A DNA stretch of 64,000 nucleotides from Hygrocybe punicea (taxonomy: Eukaryota; Basidiomycota; Agaricomycetes; Agaricales; Hygrophoraceae): positions 6,076,001 through 6,140,000 of the forward strand of contig OY744468.1 in assembly GCA_963556145.1 (NCBI GenBank), written 5' to 3'. The notes under the pieces are model-generated. The model was not told the DNA's origin and did no database searches. It saw only the letters and a program-made list of their open reading frames with translations. This document shows positions 23,860 through 35,000 of the stretch, one piece after another; positions within the stretch are counted from its first letter, which is position 1; every line of letters starts with the position of its first letter. A program made the translations under genes and the position numbers.

Positions 23860-25177
23860 AAGTTGTTACATTTTACAACTCTGCAACTCTGATTCCGACT
23901 CCGTTGCCCACCATGACGATTCAACTTTACCACACCTTCCTTTTTTGTTCACCTTTGCCTTTTGTCTTCTTTTGGACATTGTTGTTTCTTCTTGTTCTTG
24001 TTCCCTTTTCATCCTTTCTTCTAGAACAATCCAGACTGACCATGGACATATCCTATGTGACCTTGCTGTACCTGAATAGTCTCCTTGCTGATGGAAAACA
24101 TTGCCATTGTCTTTCTCCTCGCCCTGACATATTGTTTACTTAATCCCACGACAAACCAATACACAATGGCTGTACTCCCAACACAGCTAATTACCATAAT
24201 CATCATTGGCAGCATTCCAATCACTTTCCTTATCAGTTTTTATCTTGTTATGATCTATCCTTGGCGTCGGCACCAAAACCATTCTGCCATTGATACTTCC
24301 GACTTCCACCTCAACAATATCTCACCACGTAATTGACAATTGCCATACCTGGATATTTGGTTTCCACTTTCATATTCCGTGCCTACCATTATCCTCCCTG
24401 ATGATCCAACAACATTCCTCACCTGCTTGTGCACTCTGAACAATATTCGATCACACAACATGTCACTGTTCCCTCCAATCCGACCATTGCCAAAGCACAT
24501 ACCTGCAGACTTCGACCATAGACCATATGACTTCCCAATACAGTGAACTGACCCCTATTGTATATTGTTCACACGACATCGCTTCAATGCAGCACCCGAC
24601 ATCTTATTCCCACAGCTTGTCACTTGTGCCATGACTTGAAACCTGGACCCACGTTCATTTATCCTTTCCCATCCATAACCTTGATACCTCCCACATTCGT
24701 TTACAACAATACCCTTTCTTGGACGAATACCGACATCAGGTGGACCGCATTGTTCCACAGACAGGACAAGACATCACCCCTTGATACGTCATTGACACAG
24801 ACATCATCATCCGGTACAGCTTATACTGTTCGCATGTCTGACCTCGACTAGCCCACTGTCCTAGTTGGTTTTTCCTTCATACATTCCTTTGTTTTGTTTC
24901 AAACCAACCTTGCCACTATATCCACACTACCTCAAGACACTCCCTTCACCAATCCCACACTGGATGATACCCCTCTTTGACTCGACTGTGCATTGCACTT
25001 GCCAGACTGCGCACTTGCCTGTTACAGCAAGTATAGACCCTGAATTAGCAATTCTGCATGTCACATGATCCGATGACAAATCATCCGAGTCATCCGGACC
25101 TCTTCTATCCTCAATGATAGCCGGGCCTCCAGTTGGATCGCGAGAACATCAACATGAGGATGCCTCATGTCTGTCTC
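23860..25177. repeat. Dispersed repeat, copy B of the hAT internal segment
   Basis: Matches 20,195-21,975 (minus the 462-bp foldback) at roughly 90% by eye, on the same strand. Homology starts near the motif accatgacgattc and stops just after atgtctgtctcat. Outside those points the two loci differ. No conserved long frame; many small frames are broken between copies. Confidence 0.75.
24166..24336 (+). CDS. Small single-pass membrane protein frame, copy B (56 aa)
   Basis: Same length and ends as copy A at 20958, with a shared N-terminal membrane helix (QLITIIIIGSIPITFLISFY). Lies in repeat DNA; see copy A for doubts. Confidence 0.3.
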   Translation: MAVLPTQLITIIIIGSIPITFLISFYLVMIYPWRRHQNHSAIDTSDFHLNNISPRN

Positions 25178-25234
25178 ATCACAGCTTACAGCATATCTTT
25201 TCCACAAGACATGGCTCAGCCGAGAGGGACAATT

Positions 25235-26040
25235 CCCACTCCGAGTGGGCCAGCCAATCTCGGCCGACCAATATCTTTCTCCAGGGGAAATGGCTTGGCC
25301 GAGGGGTCTATGTTCTGAGGGACATGAGTTGGCCGAAGCAGGGGGATATATTGGCCAACCGGTCTGGATATTTTGGCTGGCCATGGGAGATGGATTGGCC
25401 AACCGGTCTGGGTATCTTGGCAGGCCATGGAACATGGATTGGCCGACAGCCCAGGGTAATTTGGCTGGCCATGAAAGGTGGATTGGCCGACGTGTCTGGG
25501 TATTTCAGCTGGCCATGGAACATGGATTGGCCGATGGGTCTGGGTATTTGGGTTGGCCATGGAACATGGGTTGGCCGATGGGTCTGGGTATGCCGGCTGG
25601 CCATGAAAGGTGGATTGGCCGACCACACTGGGTATTTGGGTTGGCCATGGAACATGGATTGGCCGATGGGTCTGGGTATTTCAGCTGGCCATGGAACATG
25701 GATTGGCCGACGGGTCTGGGTATTTGGGTTGGCCATGGAACATGGATTGGCTGACGGGTCTGGGTATGTCGGCTGGCCATGAAAGGTGGATTGGCCGACA
25801 GGTCTGGGTATTTTGGTTGGCCATGGAACATGGATTGGCCGACGGGTCTGGGTATGTCGGCTGGCCATGAAAGGTGGATTGGCCGACAGGTCTGGGTATT
25901 TTGGCTAGCCATGGAACATGGATTGGCCGACGGGTCTGGGTATGTCGGCTGGCCATGAAAGGTGGATTGGCCGACAGGTCTGGGTATTTCGGTTGGCCAT
26001 GGATTGGCCAATCCTGGTTAGTATACCGTCAGCCATGGGA
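25235..26040. repeat. 44-bp minisatellite, about 15 units
   Basis: From about 25351 the unit TTGGCCGACGGGTCTGGGTA + TTTGGGTTGGCCATGGAACATGGA repeats about 15 times with few changes; more degenerate units precede it. Because 44 is not a multiple of three and stops are absent, several frames on both strands stay open. They are therefore not evidence of a gene. Confidence 0.9.
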
Positions 26041-26160
26041 CATGGGTTGGCAAATACCATATATTGGCTTGCTGGTCATTCTTGGCAGATGGTTATGGTC
26101 CAGTTGGTTAAAAATATATTACTTTCTTCTGTTCAACTATATCTTCTCTAATAATATGTA

Positions 26161-27575
26161 TTACTCCATCTTGTTGGAAAAGGCAGTTTCTGCTTGTGCT
26201 ATCATATTCCTCCACATTACCATTTGTTTTTCTGCATAACAGATGTGCCCCCTCAGTCCCAGACCAACTTTGTCACGACGTGCTTCCCATTGCACCTTCT
26301 GGTGTTGCAGCCAACGAATCACGTTACCCATTTCTGACTTGACGCTTTGCAATTCTTCAGACCACCGATCATATCTGGCCTTGCCACGGAGCCAGTTTAC
26401 ACAATACACTGTATAGCAGTAAGATCTTCCATGAATTGCTGTAGCAGAACCATTCACCTTCTTGCATCCAATCGTTGTCACCAGTATTATTCCTTTCTTT
26501 CCTCCGCCAGATCCAGGGCAGCTTGTGACTCCTCTGGCCCACTCTATTCTCCTCAAGCATATCACCACTCATCTTGATATCCTCCTGCCTCAGCACTTTG
26601 AAACGATCCAAAATGTCTGCATTCCCCCCTAGATTGACCAATGCTCGACAAGCCTGCCTGTAGCTGGTGGCATATTTACCAACTTTTTGCTGGATGGCAT
26701 GTATGTCGTCCCATGCTCGAGTCTTCTTCTTCTGGCTGTTTGCTCCACGAACAGAGGTTCGAAAGATTACCATTTTCTCACCCAGTGTCATCCTCAAGTT
26801 TTCCAAACAATCGTTTGCTTGGCCCACCCTGAGTTCCACCTCCTGAGCCACCAAATTTTCCAAACCCAGCCAAGCACATTCCTCCACTCCTAAGGTCGAT
26901 GGCATTGTGAGTCGGCAATTTTCTGGCCATTCTGCAACATGGTCATCATCTTCTTCGTCTACCCCACCCTCCTCATCCACATCCACAATCCAGTCATCAG
27001 CAGTGGGATCATAATTGACCAGATTACACTCATCCACATCTTCACCAAGTATTCCTTGTATTTTTCTGTGGAACGAGTCGATCCGAGACTGCAGTCTATT
27101 TCGCCGATCCTCCAGATTTGCCTTGTCTGTGAAACTGCCCGTTTTTTGAACAGCACGAGCCGTTGTTTTCAGAGTATTCCTGTAGGGTAAACAAATGTCA
27201 AAGAGACGATCGATGAGAATGAGGATACATCCTACTGTGCTTGTTCTATGTTTATTCCTTCATTTAAGATGGTCACCCGACCAGCCATTACATCTTTGGG
27301 ATTCCATGTCATCAGTCTCAACCTGATCTCAGCCTGCGATGGTGCTGGTGAAACATCATTACCGTGTCCAAAACACCAACACTTTACAAGACAAACCTTT
27401 CTCCATTCTGACGTCGAATACCCTCAAGTAGTCACCACGGAAATCCATTGCCCTTCTTTCTTCTTCCTTCCACTCCACCAGCACTTGCTCATCCACAGTT
27501 TCGGAAAGCTCCTCAAAGGCTGCCTTCATTTCCTGCATTCCATCTACTGCTTTACTAGTGGGGTGTGGGCCATTG
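26161..27575 (-). pseudogene. KDZ transposase, C-terminal half
   Basis: Minus-strand exons encode the C-terminal region of a KDZ (Kyakuja-Dileera-Zisupton) transposase. In order: AFEELSETVDEQVLVEWKEE; AEIRLRLMTWNPKD after a ~70-nt intron; RRNRLQSRIDSFHRKIQ; the conserved block LRVGQANDCLENLRMTLGEK and RAWDDIHAIQQK; RSHKLPWIWR; and, after an intron near 26402-26454, WLRGKARYDRWSEELQ to a stop at 26161. I see no frameshift or stop in these exons. It begins at a splice acceptor exactly where the N-terminal half at 51.0 kb ends, so it appears to be the detached 3' part of the same gene. Confidence 0.82.
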
Positions 27576-27623
27576 CTTTGCATGGCATGTTACTCGTCCC
27601 TTCTTTTAGCAAGAGAACACATA

Positions 27624-28430
27624 TTAAGATTGAGCATATATAAACAGTACAGCATTATTACCATTACATGACAATAAATTAATATTTGAAAAGTCATCTA
27701 TATCACCTTCATTAATACAAATTGATCTGGTTGATATACCATCATGAAACCATACCATACTGTTGATGAATATGCGGGCAGTAAAATGTGCATCACCAAA
27801 GTACACAATTCCTCTCAATGTGTAAGCAGTGGATATGTCATCAATTGACAAGTTTATAACTTGACTAATTATTAAATTCTCAATAGAGTCAACTGTAAAC
27901 ATGATTAGAGGTGGAATTTTGTTAAATGCAATAAATTTAGTAATCTCTCCCCAACACAATTGACATTTGTGCCGTTGTCTATTAACTATGATTTGAGCAA
28001 GACATGTTGAGATTGTTCCAGAAAATGAATATGAACAATGAAAGATGGCGTCACATCTATCATTTTCCAGAATGGTTATGTTTTCACAATTGATACATTT
28101 AAGACAAGTTGAAGTCATTGGTTCATTTGCTTTCATTATATAATGGGCCAAATCACTTATGGCAATGCCAACTTGACCATAAGGAAATATTTCGGGTTTA
28201 TCTTGATGCAATAAATGTCTGATTGTATTTCTAACTGTTTCTAAATCTGTTGTGTGATTCTTGGATCGTTTGAATCCTAAGCTCAAAATCTTTAATATTT
28301 CATTGATGCTATTGAATCTTTTTTTCCAACTTGATGGATCTTCATTCCATATTGCTAGTAATATTGTAAAGAGTGAATCATAAGCACAGCTCCCAATCTT
28401 GCGCATCCCATATAAACCCTTTTGGTTCAT
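27624..28430 (-). CDS. Helitron C-terminal cysteine-protease-like domain (268 aa), frameshifted from the helicase
   Basis: The frame starts in the end of the helicase frame and reads GSCAYDSLFTILLAIWNEDP, resembling the Cys box of ubiquitin-specific or related papain-fold peptidases (N/S-C-A-Y/F-D-x-L-F). It has zinc-like Cys pairs (CLKCINC, and CQLCWGEI later) and near residue 210 a His box GIVYFGDAHFTARIF followed by a short acidic segment. The helicase frame ends FIWDAQDWELCL just where this domain should continue as W-S-C-A-Y. One extra G in a G-run explains the break. Its own ATG at 28430 is probably fortuitous. Function (removing ubiquitin-like tags from the transposase or host factors) is inference. 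Confidence 0.6.
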   Translation of the reverse strand: MNQKGLYGMRKIGSCAYDSLFTILLAIWNEDPSSWKKRFNSINEILKILSLGFKRSKNHTTDLETVRNTIRHLLHQDKPEIFPYGQVGIAISDLAHYIMKANEPMTSTCLKCINCENITILENDRCDAIFHCSYSFSGTISTCLAQIIVNRQRHKCQLCWGEITKFIAFNKIPPLIMFTVDSIENLIISQVINLSIDDISTAYTLRGIVYFGDAHFTARIFINSMVWFHDGISTRSICINEGDIDDFSNINLLSCNGNNAVLFIYAQS

Positions 28431-31400
28431 TTAATTCAATAGTACTTGTTTTTCGTCTTTTTTTCACTATGGAAGATGAACTTACAACTTGTTGTAATTT
28501 TCGTTTTTTATTTTGCAATACATTGGCTGTCGAATTTTTATGAGTGACAGTGATTGGAACAGTTCCTTTTGCAGGAACAAAGTTGAGGTTTCTGAAATCT
28601 GCCTTTTGATTTTTGTTCATAGGTTTAATTAATTGCCATGGAGAGGGCTGTGTTGTGTATTGATTTAGTTGCTCCGTGGCTTTCCATGCGATAGCATGAT
28701 GAATGTTTTTGGGAATATATGACTTTCCTTTCCATTTTCTAAATTGATCAATGATAGAATTTCGCTGATCTCCCTTGACATGGTCTGGTAAGAGTCCTTG
28801 ATATTTCAGTTTGGTAATCTCATCAAGCAGTTCTAATTCTCTGAATTCCTGCCTGAGATATCCAGAAGCACCCCCAGTAATTACTTTAGGATCAAAGCCT
28901 TGCATGATGATAGTTCCTGCTGCAGAAGCACTTCTTGATAAGCAAGTATAATAGGATTGGTGGTTTCTACAACTACTGAGGTCAACTACATTGTTAGGAC
29001 GAGTACGTCCTTGACATGCATAATCAGTCATTGCAAAATTAGGTAGTACCAACACTTGTTCTCTTGACAAAGATATCACATCATCATTGGGTAATGAGCA
29101 CATGGTGGAAGTGACATGTTTTGTAATCGGCACAACATTTTCCGGAAGTCCTTCTATGTTAATTTTTTTTGGAGGATTCAATAATCTGACAAATAAAGTG
29201 TCCAGTACAGTTTGTTGCTCAGGACCTATTGCACTCTGCCAACCCACAACTATGCCCTCTGCTCCTTTGGTAATGCAGCACTCTGTTGCATCATTGTTCC
29301 TCAGCATCACTGGCATGCCTACACATAAGTCCAATCTTCCTGGTATATGATCAGAGGATGATGCATGTGGTTGGCTCCAAAGTAGCTTTTGGAGTGAAGG
29401 TTCCAATATCTTTGTGTGTCGAATAGGATCCAAAATTGTTGACATGTGATGAGATTTTCTTTTGCTATTGGAACTAGTAGGATCATTCCATCTGTCTATG
29501 GAATAGAATGATGTTAATGGTCTCCTATTTTCAGCAGCAAAACGTTGGATACCAAGTTCATTGATTTTGTCTTTTTGTGCATTCAATGCAGTTATAACTG
29601 GCACATTCCTGAATTTCTTTTGGGCTAATTTTGGGTCATTTGGGCCTTTTCCTGCAACACGAGTACGAAGGAATGCAATATCTTTGGGGGTACATGCTTT
29701 GTATCTCATGTTTTCCAAAGCAAGCCTCAGTTGGACATCTTCTTCTGACTGATTGGTTTGTCTCATATTTTCACGTAATATAACAACTGTTGTTATTTGA
29801 TGCCAAAGAGCTTTGCCTATAGCCGCTTCCTGATTTGCTATAGTTTGACTGGAATTGATTTGGACACCAACGGTTCCAGAGTATAAAGGAGCACCACTCA
29901 TAGCTGGTGGAAGTTGGCCAAAATCTCCTGCAAATATCATATTAATGCCACCAAAGGGTTCATCATAAACACCACGTGCTTTTGCACACTGAGCACTGAT
30001 TTTATACATATCTCTGCAAGATAACATTGACACCTCATCAATGAAAATGTAATCCACACCATCAAGATTGGCACGTACTTGTGCAAGGGAACGAGATGAT
30101 CCTCCCTGATTAATTCCAAGAATGGAGTGATATGTGGATCCATTTACAAGGGCAGCAGCACCACCGGTTGGTGCAAGAACCACAAATCGATGATTTTCGT
30201 TGTGTTTACCAAAAAAACTAGTCAATGCTTTGATGACTTGTGATTTCCCTGTGCCTGCCATCCCACCAAGATACATGTGTAGCTTATCAGAACCGTTAAT
30301 CAAGGTAGAGTGATTCGCAATGATATGAAATGCTCTCTTTTTGTCAGTGTTCAACTTGTAATCATTGATAGTTACATCAATAAGATGACGATCAGCTCTG
30401 TTTGCAGGAATAAACATATGGTTGATGTATGCTGCATCCACTATCTTGACATCATTATATTGAAAATTTCCCAATTTATTTATGGTTGCTGTGTTTGTTG
30501 GTAAATTTTTATTTCTGTCATCGATGATTTCCTTTTTCTTTGCAAGGACTGCAGTTCTCCACAATTTTGCTGATTGTACTACAGGTGGTTCTATAGGTAT
30601 CAACGGTCCTATATCTGGGGTACCATCAATACAATCATCGAGCCACCCTGACCTTTTCAAAGTTCTTTCAGCTATCAGCATTTGATCTTTCCTCTTTTGT
30701 CCTTTTTGACCAAGTTTCAGGAGTATTTCCGTGTCATTATTGTCTTCATCAATATTGTTGTTGAAGTCGTCGCCATTAAATGCAAATTCAGCATTGTGCA
30801 TGTCATCCAGTTCATCAAGACCGTTTGAGGTCGCCCATGAATACCTTATATTTGCAGTATTATTCTTCTGACGTTTAGCAGAGAAATCATCTCTTGCATC
30901 CAAACATTCATACCGCAGACCAAAGTATTTCATGATCTCTAGTTCTTTTTTAGAAAACTCGTGGTCTATAAAAGCATTATCCCATGTTTGTAATTTACTT
31001 TTGAGTTCTTTGCCACTTCTCCATGGCTTGAAAAACGTTAACATTGTACAACAATAATATTCTCGATCACCACGGTCAGCCCTTGGCAAAGTGTTCGGAA
31101 TAAAATTAGGAACTATGAAAGGATCATTCCCTTTCATTTTGGCATGGTGGGTAAGATATTGTGGATGATTGGAATGTAAAGTATAATCATTTTCAAATTT
31201 TGTCAATTTATTAAGATCAACTTCATTTGTTTTATCAGCTATTTCTGTGCCTGCATGTCTATTCAAACTATCAGGTTTTGGAATTTCATCTATCTCCATG
31301 AGTATATCATTATCAACGACATCAGACAAGTTGTCATCACTGGAATAGTCAACATTAGTAGGTTCAGTGCAAGAGTCAGACAAATCATCACAGCCTAGAT

Positions 31401-32028
31401 TGTCAAAAATTTGGTTTTGCACTGGTTCTTTTCTGGCCCTTTTGGTCTTTGTTTTGGTGTGTCTTTTCTTTGGTTCCATAGTGGCAAGACATATCCAGTC
31501 ATACAGTGATACATTATCATACAAGGCGGGTCTGAACATATAATTATTTACTTTGGAAAGTCCAATGTATGCGCCATTATTCTTACCAATAACAACCTTT
31601 TGTGCATTATTTTGGTCTTCACATATATTAGGAATTTCTTCATCAGACCATGCACTGATAACCTCTTTAACATAAGATCTCCAAAAGAATGGCACGAATT
31701 TATGACTGGTGTAGTGATCAGGATTTCCAAGGACATATAATGAAGCCATTGGAGCACCAATTTCCATTTTGGAGGTGAGTGAATTGACTATTTGTGTAAA
31801 CAGCTTTCTGACTTTGTCTTTTCTTTTCAGGTCGCCACCAATCATTTCGGAATTCTTATCAAAAATACTTTTTATCACTTCAAAAATGCTATAGGTCTTC
31901 AAGGAGAATTTTGTAATATAATCTGTTATGTATGCAACTATGGCCTTTATAGCAGTACCTGATAATAAGCTGGTCACATCAGAATTGCATTGTAGCATAT
32001 ATGTAACTTCAGGTGTCACCATGTTCAT
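28378..32028 (-). CDS. Helitron Rep catalytic Tyr segment plus PIF1-like helicase (1,216 aa)
   Basis: Near the N-terminus the motif AYITDYITK supplies the two catalytic tyrosines (residues 33 and 37) of the HUH Rep domain. Residues ~60-560 are linker with an acidic tract. A PIF1-like superfamily 1 helicase follows: Walker A GMAGTGKS near residue 588, Walker B IFIDEVSM, INMIFAGDFGQLPP, and TDYACQGRTRPNNVVDLS. The helicase unwinds DNA during rolling-circle transposition in the nucleus. The upstream part of Rep lies in the next frame (32073-35369); the gap between them reads in a third frame as GALNLKHGEPW, so the start codon at 32028 is not the true start. Confidence 0.88.
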   Translation of the reverse strand: MNMVTPEVTYMLQCNSDVTSLLSGTAIKAIVAYITDYITKFSLKTYSIFEVIKSIFDKNSEMIGGDLKRKDKVRKLFTQIVNSLTSKMEIGAPMASLYVLGNPDHYTSHKFVPFFWRSYVKEVISAWSDEEIPNICEDQNNAQKVVIGKNNGAYIGLSKVNNYMFRPALYDNVSLYDWICLATMEPKKRHTKTKTKRARKEPVQNQIFDNLGCDDLSDSCTEPTNVDYSSDDNLSDVVDNDILMEIDEIPKPDSLNRHAGTEIADKTNEVDLNKLTKFENDYTLHSNHPQYLTHHAKMKGNDPFIVPNFIPNTLPRADRGDREYYCCTMLTFFKPWRSGKELKSKLQTWDNAFIDHEFSKKELEIMKYFGLRYECLDARDDFSAKRQKNNTANIRYSWATSNGLDELDDMHNAEFAFNGDDFNNNIDEDNNDTEILLKLGQKGQKRKDQMLIAERTLKRSGWLDDCIDGTPDIGPLIPIEPPVVQSAKLWRTAVLAKKKEIIDDRNKNLPTNTATINKLGNFQYNDVKIVDAAYINHMFIPANRADRHLIDVTINDYKLNTDKKRAFHIIANHSTLINGSDKLHMYLGGMAGTGKSQVIKALTSFFGKHNENHRFVVLAPTGGAAALVNGSTYHSILGINQGGSSRSLAQVRANLDGVDYIFIDEVSMLSCRDMYKISAQCAKARGVYDEPFGGINMIFAGDFGQLPPAMSGAPLYSGTVGVQINSSQTIANQEAAIGKALWHQITTVVILRENMRQTNQSEEDVQLRLALENMRYKACTPKDIAFLRTRVAGKGPNDPKLAQKKFRNVPVITALNAQKDKINELGIQRFAAENRRPLTSFYSIDRWNDPTSSNSKRKSHHMSTILDPIRHTKILEPSLQKLLWSQPHASSSDHIPGRLDLCVGMPVMLRNNDATECCITKGAEGIVVGWQSAIGPEQQTVLDTLFVRLLNPPKKINIEGLPENVVPITKHVTSTMCSLPNDDVISLSREQVLVLPNFAMTDYACQGRTRPNNVVDLSSCRNHQSYYTCLSRSASAAGTIIMQGFDPKVITGGASGYLRQEFRELELLDEITKLKYQGLLPDHVKGDQRNSIIDQFRKWKGKSYIPKNIHHAIAWKATEQLNQYTTQPSPWQLIKPMNKNQKADFRNLNFVPAKGTVPITVTHKNSTANVLQNKKRKLQQVVSSSSIVKKRRKTSTIELNEPKGFIWDAQDWELCL

Positions 32029-32072
32029 CCAAGGTTCACCATGCTTGAGGTTGAGAGCACCAGTGTTAGGTT

Positions 32073-35000
32073 CTACAAAAGTTTGTTGAAAGATATCACG
32101 GGAAATCGTCGTTTACATTCACCTTTCGAATTAAGACAGTATGGCTTTTTTTTGCCATCATGCCTGTTATGTACATTTAATCGCAATAAAAGATCATCTA
32201 CAACATCTTGAAACCTTTGCCACCATGTTGATCTTTTGTTGTGATATTGACAATTCATGGAACAATTATATGATGGTGGATCTGGCATGACACATGTTGG
32301 TGGTTGATATTCAGGTTTCGACATTGTCTGTTCCATTTTCTGTGATACCTCATCTTTAGAACCTGTCATGAATTGTCCTACACACAAACTTTCCAAATAT
32401 TCCACTAATCTTTTCTGAAAGTCAGAATTTTCACCCATAATTTTGTCACGTATTTCCTGAGGTGTAAGGCATCCCTTTATCCACAACAGCATATGAAGAT
32501 GCAAGGTAAGACGTCCTTGTTCCTCTACCGTTGCATAATAACCTGATGTGTTTCCATACAGGCCAGGATGAGATTCATTTATTCCTAATATATGTTTGAT
32601 GAACATTTCAGTAGTAAAGTGAAAAAAGCAGGCTCCAGCAACTGGATTGTTTGCAATTAGTTTGTAACAATCCTGGGGTAGACGTAGTTTAGGATAAAAC
32701 TTTTCTTTGTTGTCAGCATAATATAAGCATAGTGGGTGATTGATGTCTGCAGGTGCAAAAGTGATAAACCAAGTCGGAGCACCAATATAGGATATCAGAG
32801 ACCAAATCTCATTTCGCATGTATTTCTTGTTAGTAATTGAACCTTTGACCTGACCAGCTACGTGATCCAGATCAGAAATGAGTTTATAGCATGCTTTCTC
32901 TTCCGATGTATCTGGTTTGACTCTATCACCTCTAGATAATCTCTTAGAGAGGTCATCCAAAACAGCTGTATTGATATTCATCAGGCGATCTGCAATATCG
33001 TTGAAATTATGTTTATTAGTCAACAAATATCCTCCGGTTGTACTGTCCTTGATTTGTTCTTGATTGAATGCAATCAATGGAAAATAGGGATCGGTTTGAA
33101 ATCTTTTGTCATGGTACATCAGGAGATGTCTTTTGTGCATCATATCACTGATGCTTAAAACATCATTGTCTATGCTGCTAATACCACCCAAGCCATATGG
33201 AAATAGGCAGGGAAACATCATAGGATATAACTGAGGATTATTAAAGAACAATTCTGGATTTCTAGCATGGCTTATGGCAAGAACACCACCATGGTCATCT
33301 ATCAAGTGCTTGGTCGCTCTAGCTATTAATGCCTTTGGACTTGTAATATCTAGATTTTCGCCAGTTACTCCACTAACAACAAAGGGACAAGGCCCATCTT
33401 CCACACCATCTTCCACTTCATTGTCAAATGCACTAGTGGCTTCTGGTTCCTTATTTGTGTCTGCTGGTCGATATGCAACCACAACAGGAATTCCATGATC
33501 TGGATATTGTGCTAGATTTTCATAGGAGATATCTAAATCATAGTAATCCATGTGATTCAATTTCAGCCATTCTAAAGCTGCAGAAACTCGCCTTCGGCGA
33601 ACCAATAAAGGCGTTCGCTCCATGTCTTCTGGAGTTGGTCTGGCAGGACCAGTGAAAATAAACGCTAGCACTTCATCAAGTTCTTTAATTGTTGGAGGCA
33701 ACCGTTGATATATCTTTGGTGTTGGGTTTTGAAACATGATGGCATTTGCTTTCATTTTATGCATCCCAGAGGAGACACGAACAATACATTTGTTGTGACG
33801 AACACGGGCAATCAAAAGTTGTTCAGCAAATGTTAGATTTTGAAGTTGTGCAGGAATTCTTCCCATCCAAAGTCCATTCGCCAAAGCATATTTGGGAGTT
33901 TGGCCTTTATTCAGACTGAGCACACATGGTTTGCATATCCATTTACATGTGTCATCTAGCACTGGACCTTTGATATCCTCTATTGGATCAGAACAATGAT
34001 ATCGTTCACATCTTGTGATTCCCATATTGTCTCTAGTTAATATTTTCAGATTAACCTTCGTCTTTGACAATAAAGACATGTTTTTCAATGCAACCAATTG
34101 ACCACATACAGCACACCCACTTTCTTGGAAACATTCAGGTGATGTATCTCTGCACCAGTTGCTGATTATGGTTTCCTTCAATTCAATAGATGGAGGAGGA
34201 GGAGGAAATAATTGCTCATCTGACTTGTCCAATTCTTCTTTCATTTGAGCCTGAGTTTCTTCTTTGCCGCACTCATATGTTTCTGTCATTTTTTGTCTTC
34301 TGTACCACTGTTTACACAGGTCTTTATGTGATTTAATATCATGCACATGAAAAATAGAAACATGAGTATCACAAGCTGAACAATTATGCCTCATTAATGC
34401 CACAGATAGATCTTGTCCATGTAATCTTCGTAATGTCTTTGACAAATATATACCATGTATTGTTGTTATTTCACCAATATCCTTCACTGTCAAATTTGGC
34501 AGAAGTTCATGTAAAGGCATTTTAACACATGCATATGTTTTTCTATCTTCATATAAAGTGTTGGCTGTTTGTTCATCAATATGCCCCACATATTCGAATA
34601 ATATGTCAGAATCATCGTTGATATTATTAGACGGTAGCATAAAAGATTGAAGAAAGCTAAACTTGAATGTTGGTATTCGTTTACCACCACCAATGTAGTC
34701 ATATCTATGAACGAAATTTATATATAAAGATTTAAACAAGTGTCCGAATAAATTCAAATTGAACACAATTATGTTTGAACGGCTCTGCCGTATTATGAAA
34801 CATAGTGTGGTCCACAGCAACGTTGCATGTGATAGAGAACTAGTAATACAATGAAATAAATATGCTTTGAAATCATGTCGTCTCAATAGTGATCGCATGA
34901 GCAATGCTTTGATCATTTTACAACGACATTGGACAGTGATAGGTTTGAGAAGACAATACAAAGCAAAGAGATATTTAGGAGGTAAGAAATATGTTCTGGC

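Noticed and set aside
25114..26011. Several 90-220 codon frames rich in GHGTW/ADIPRP repeats
   Set aside because: All arise from the stop-free 44-bp minisatellite read in several frames on both strands.
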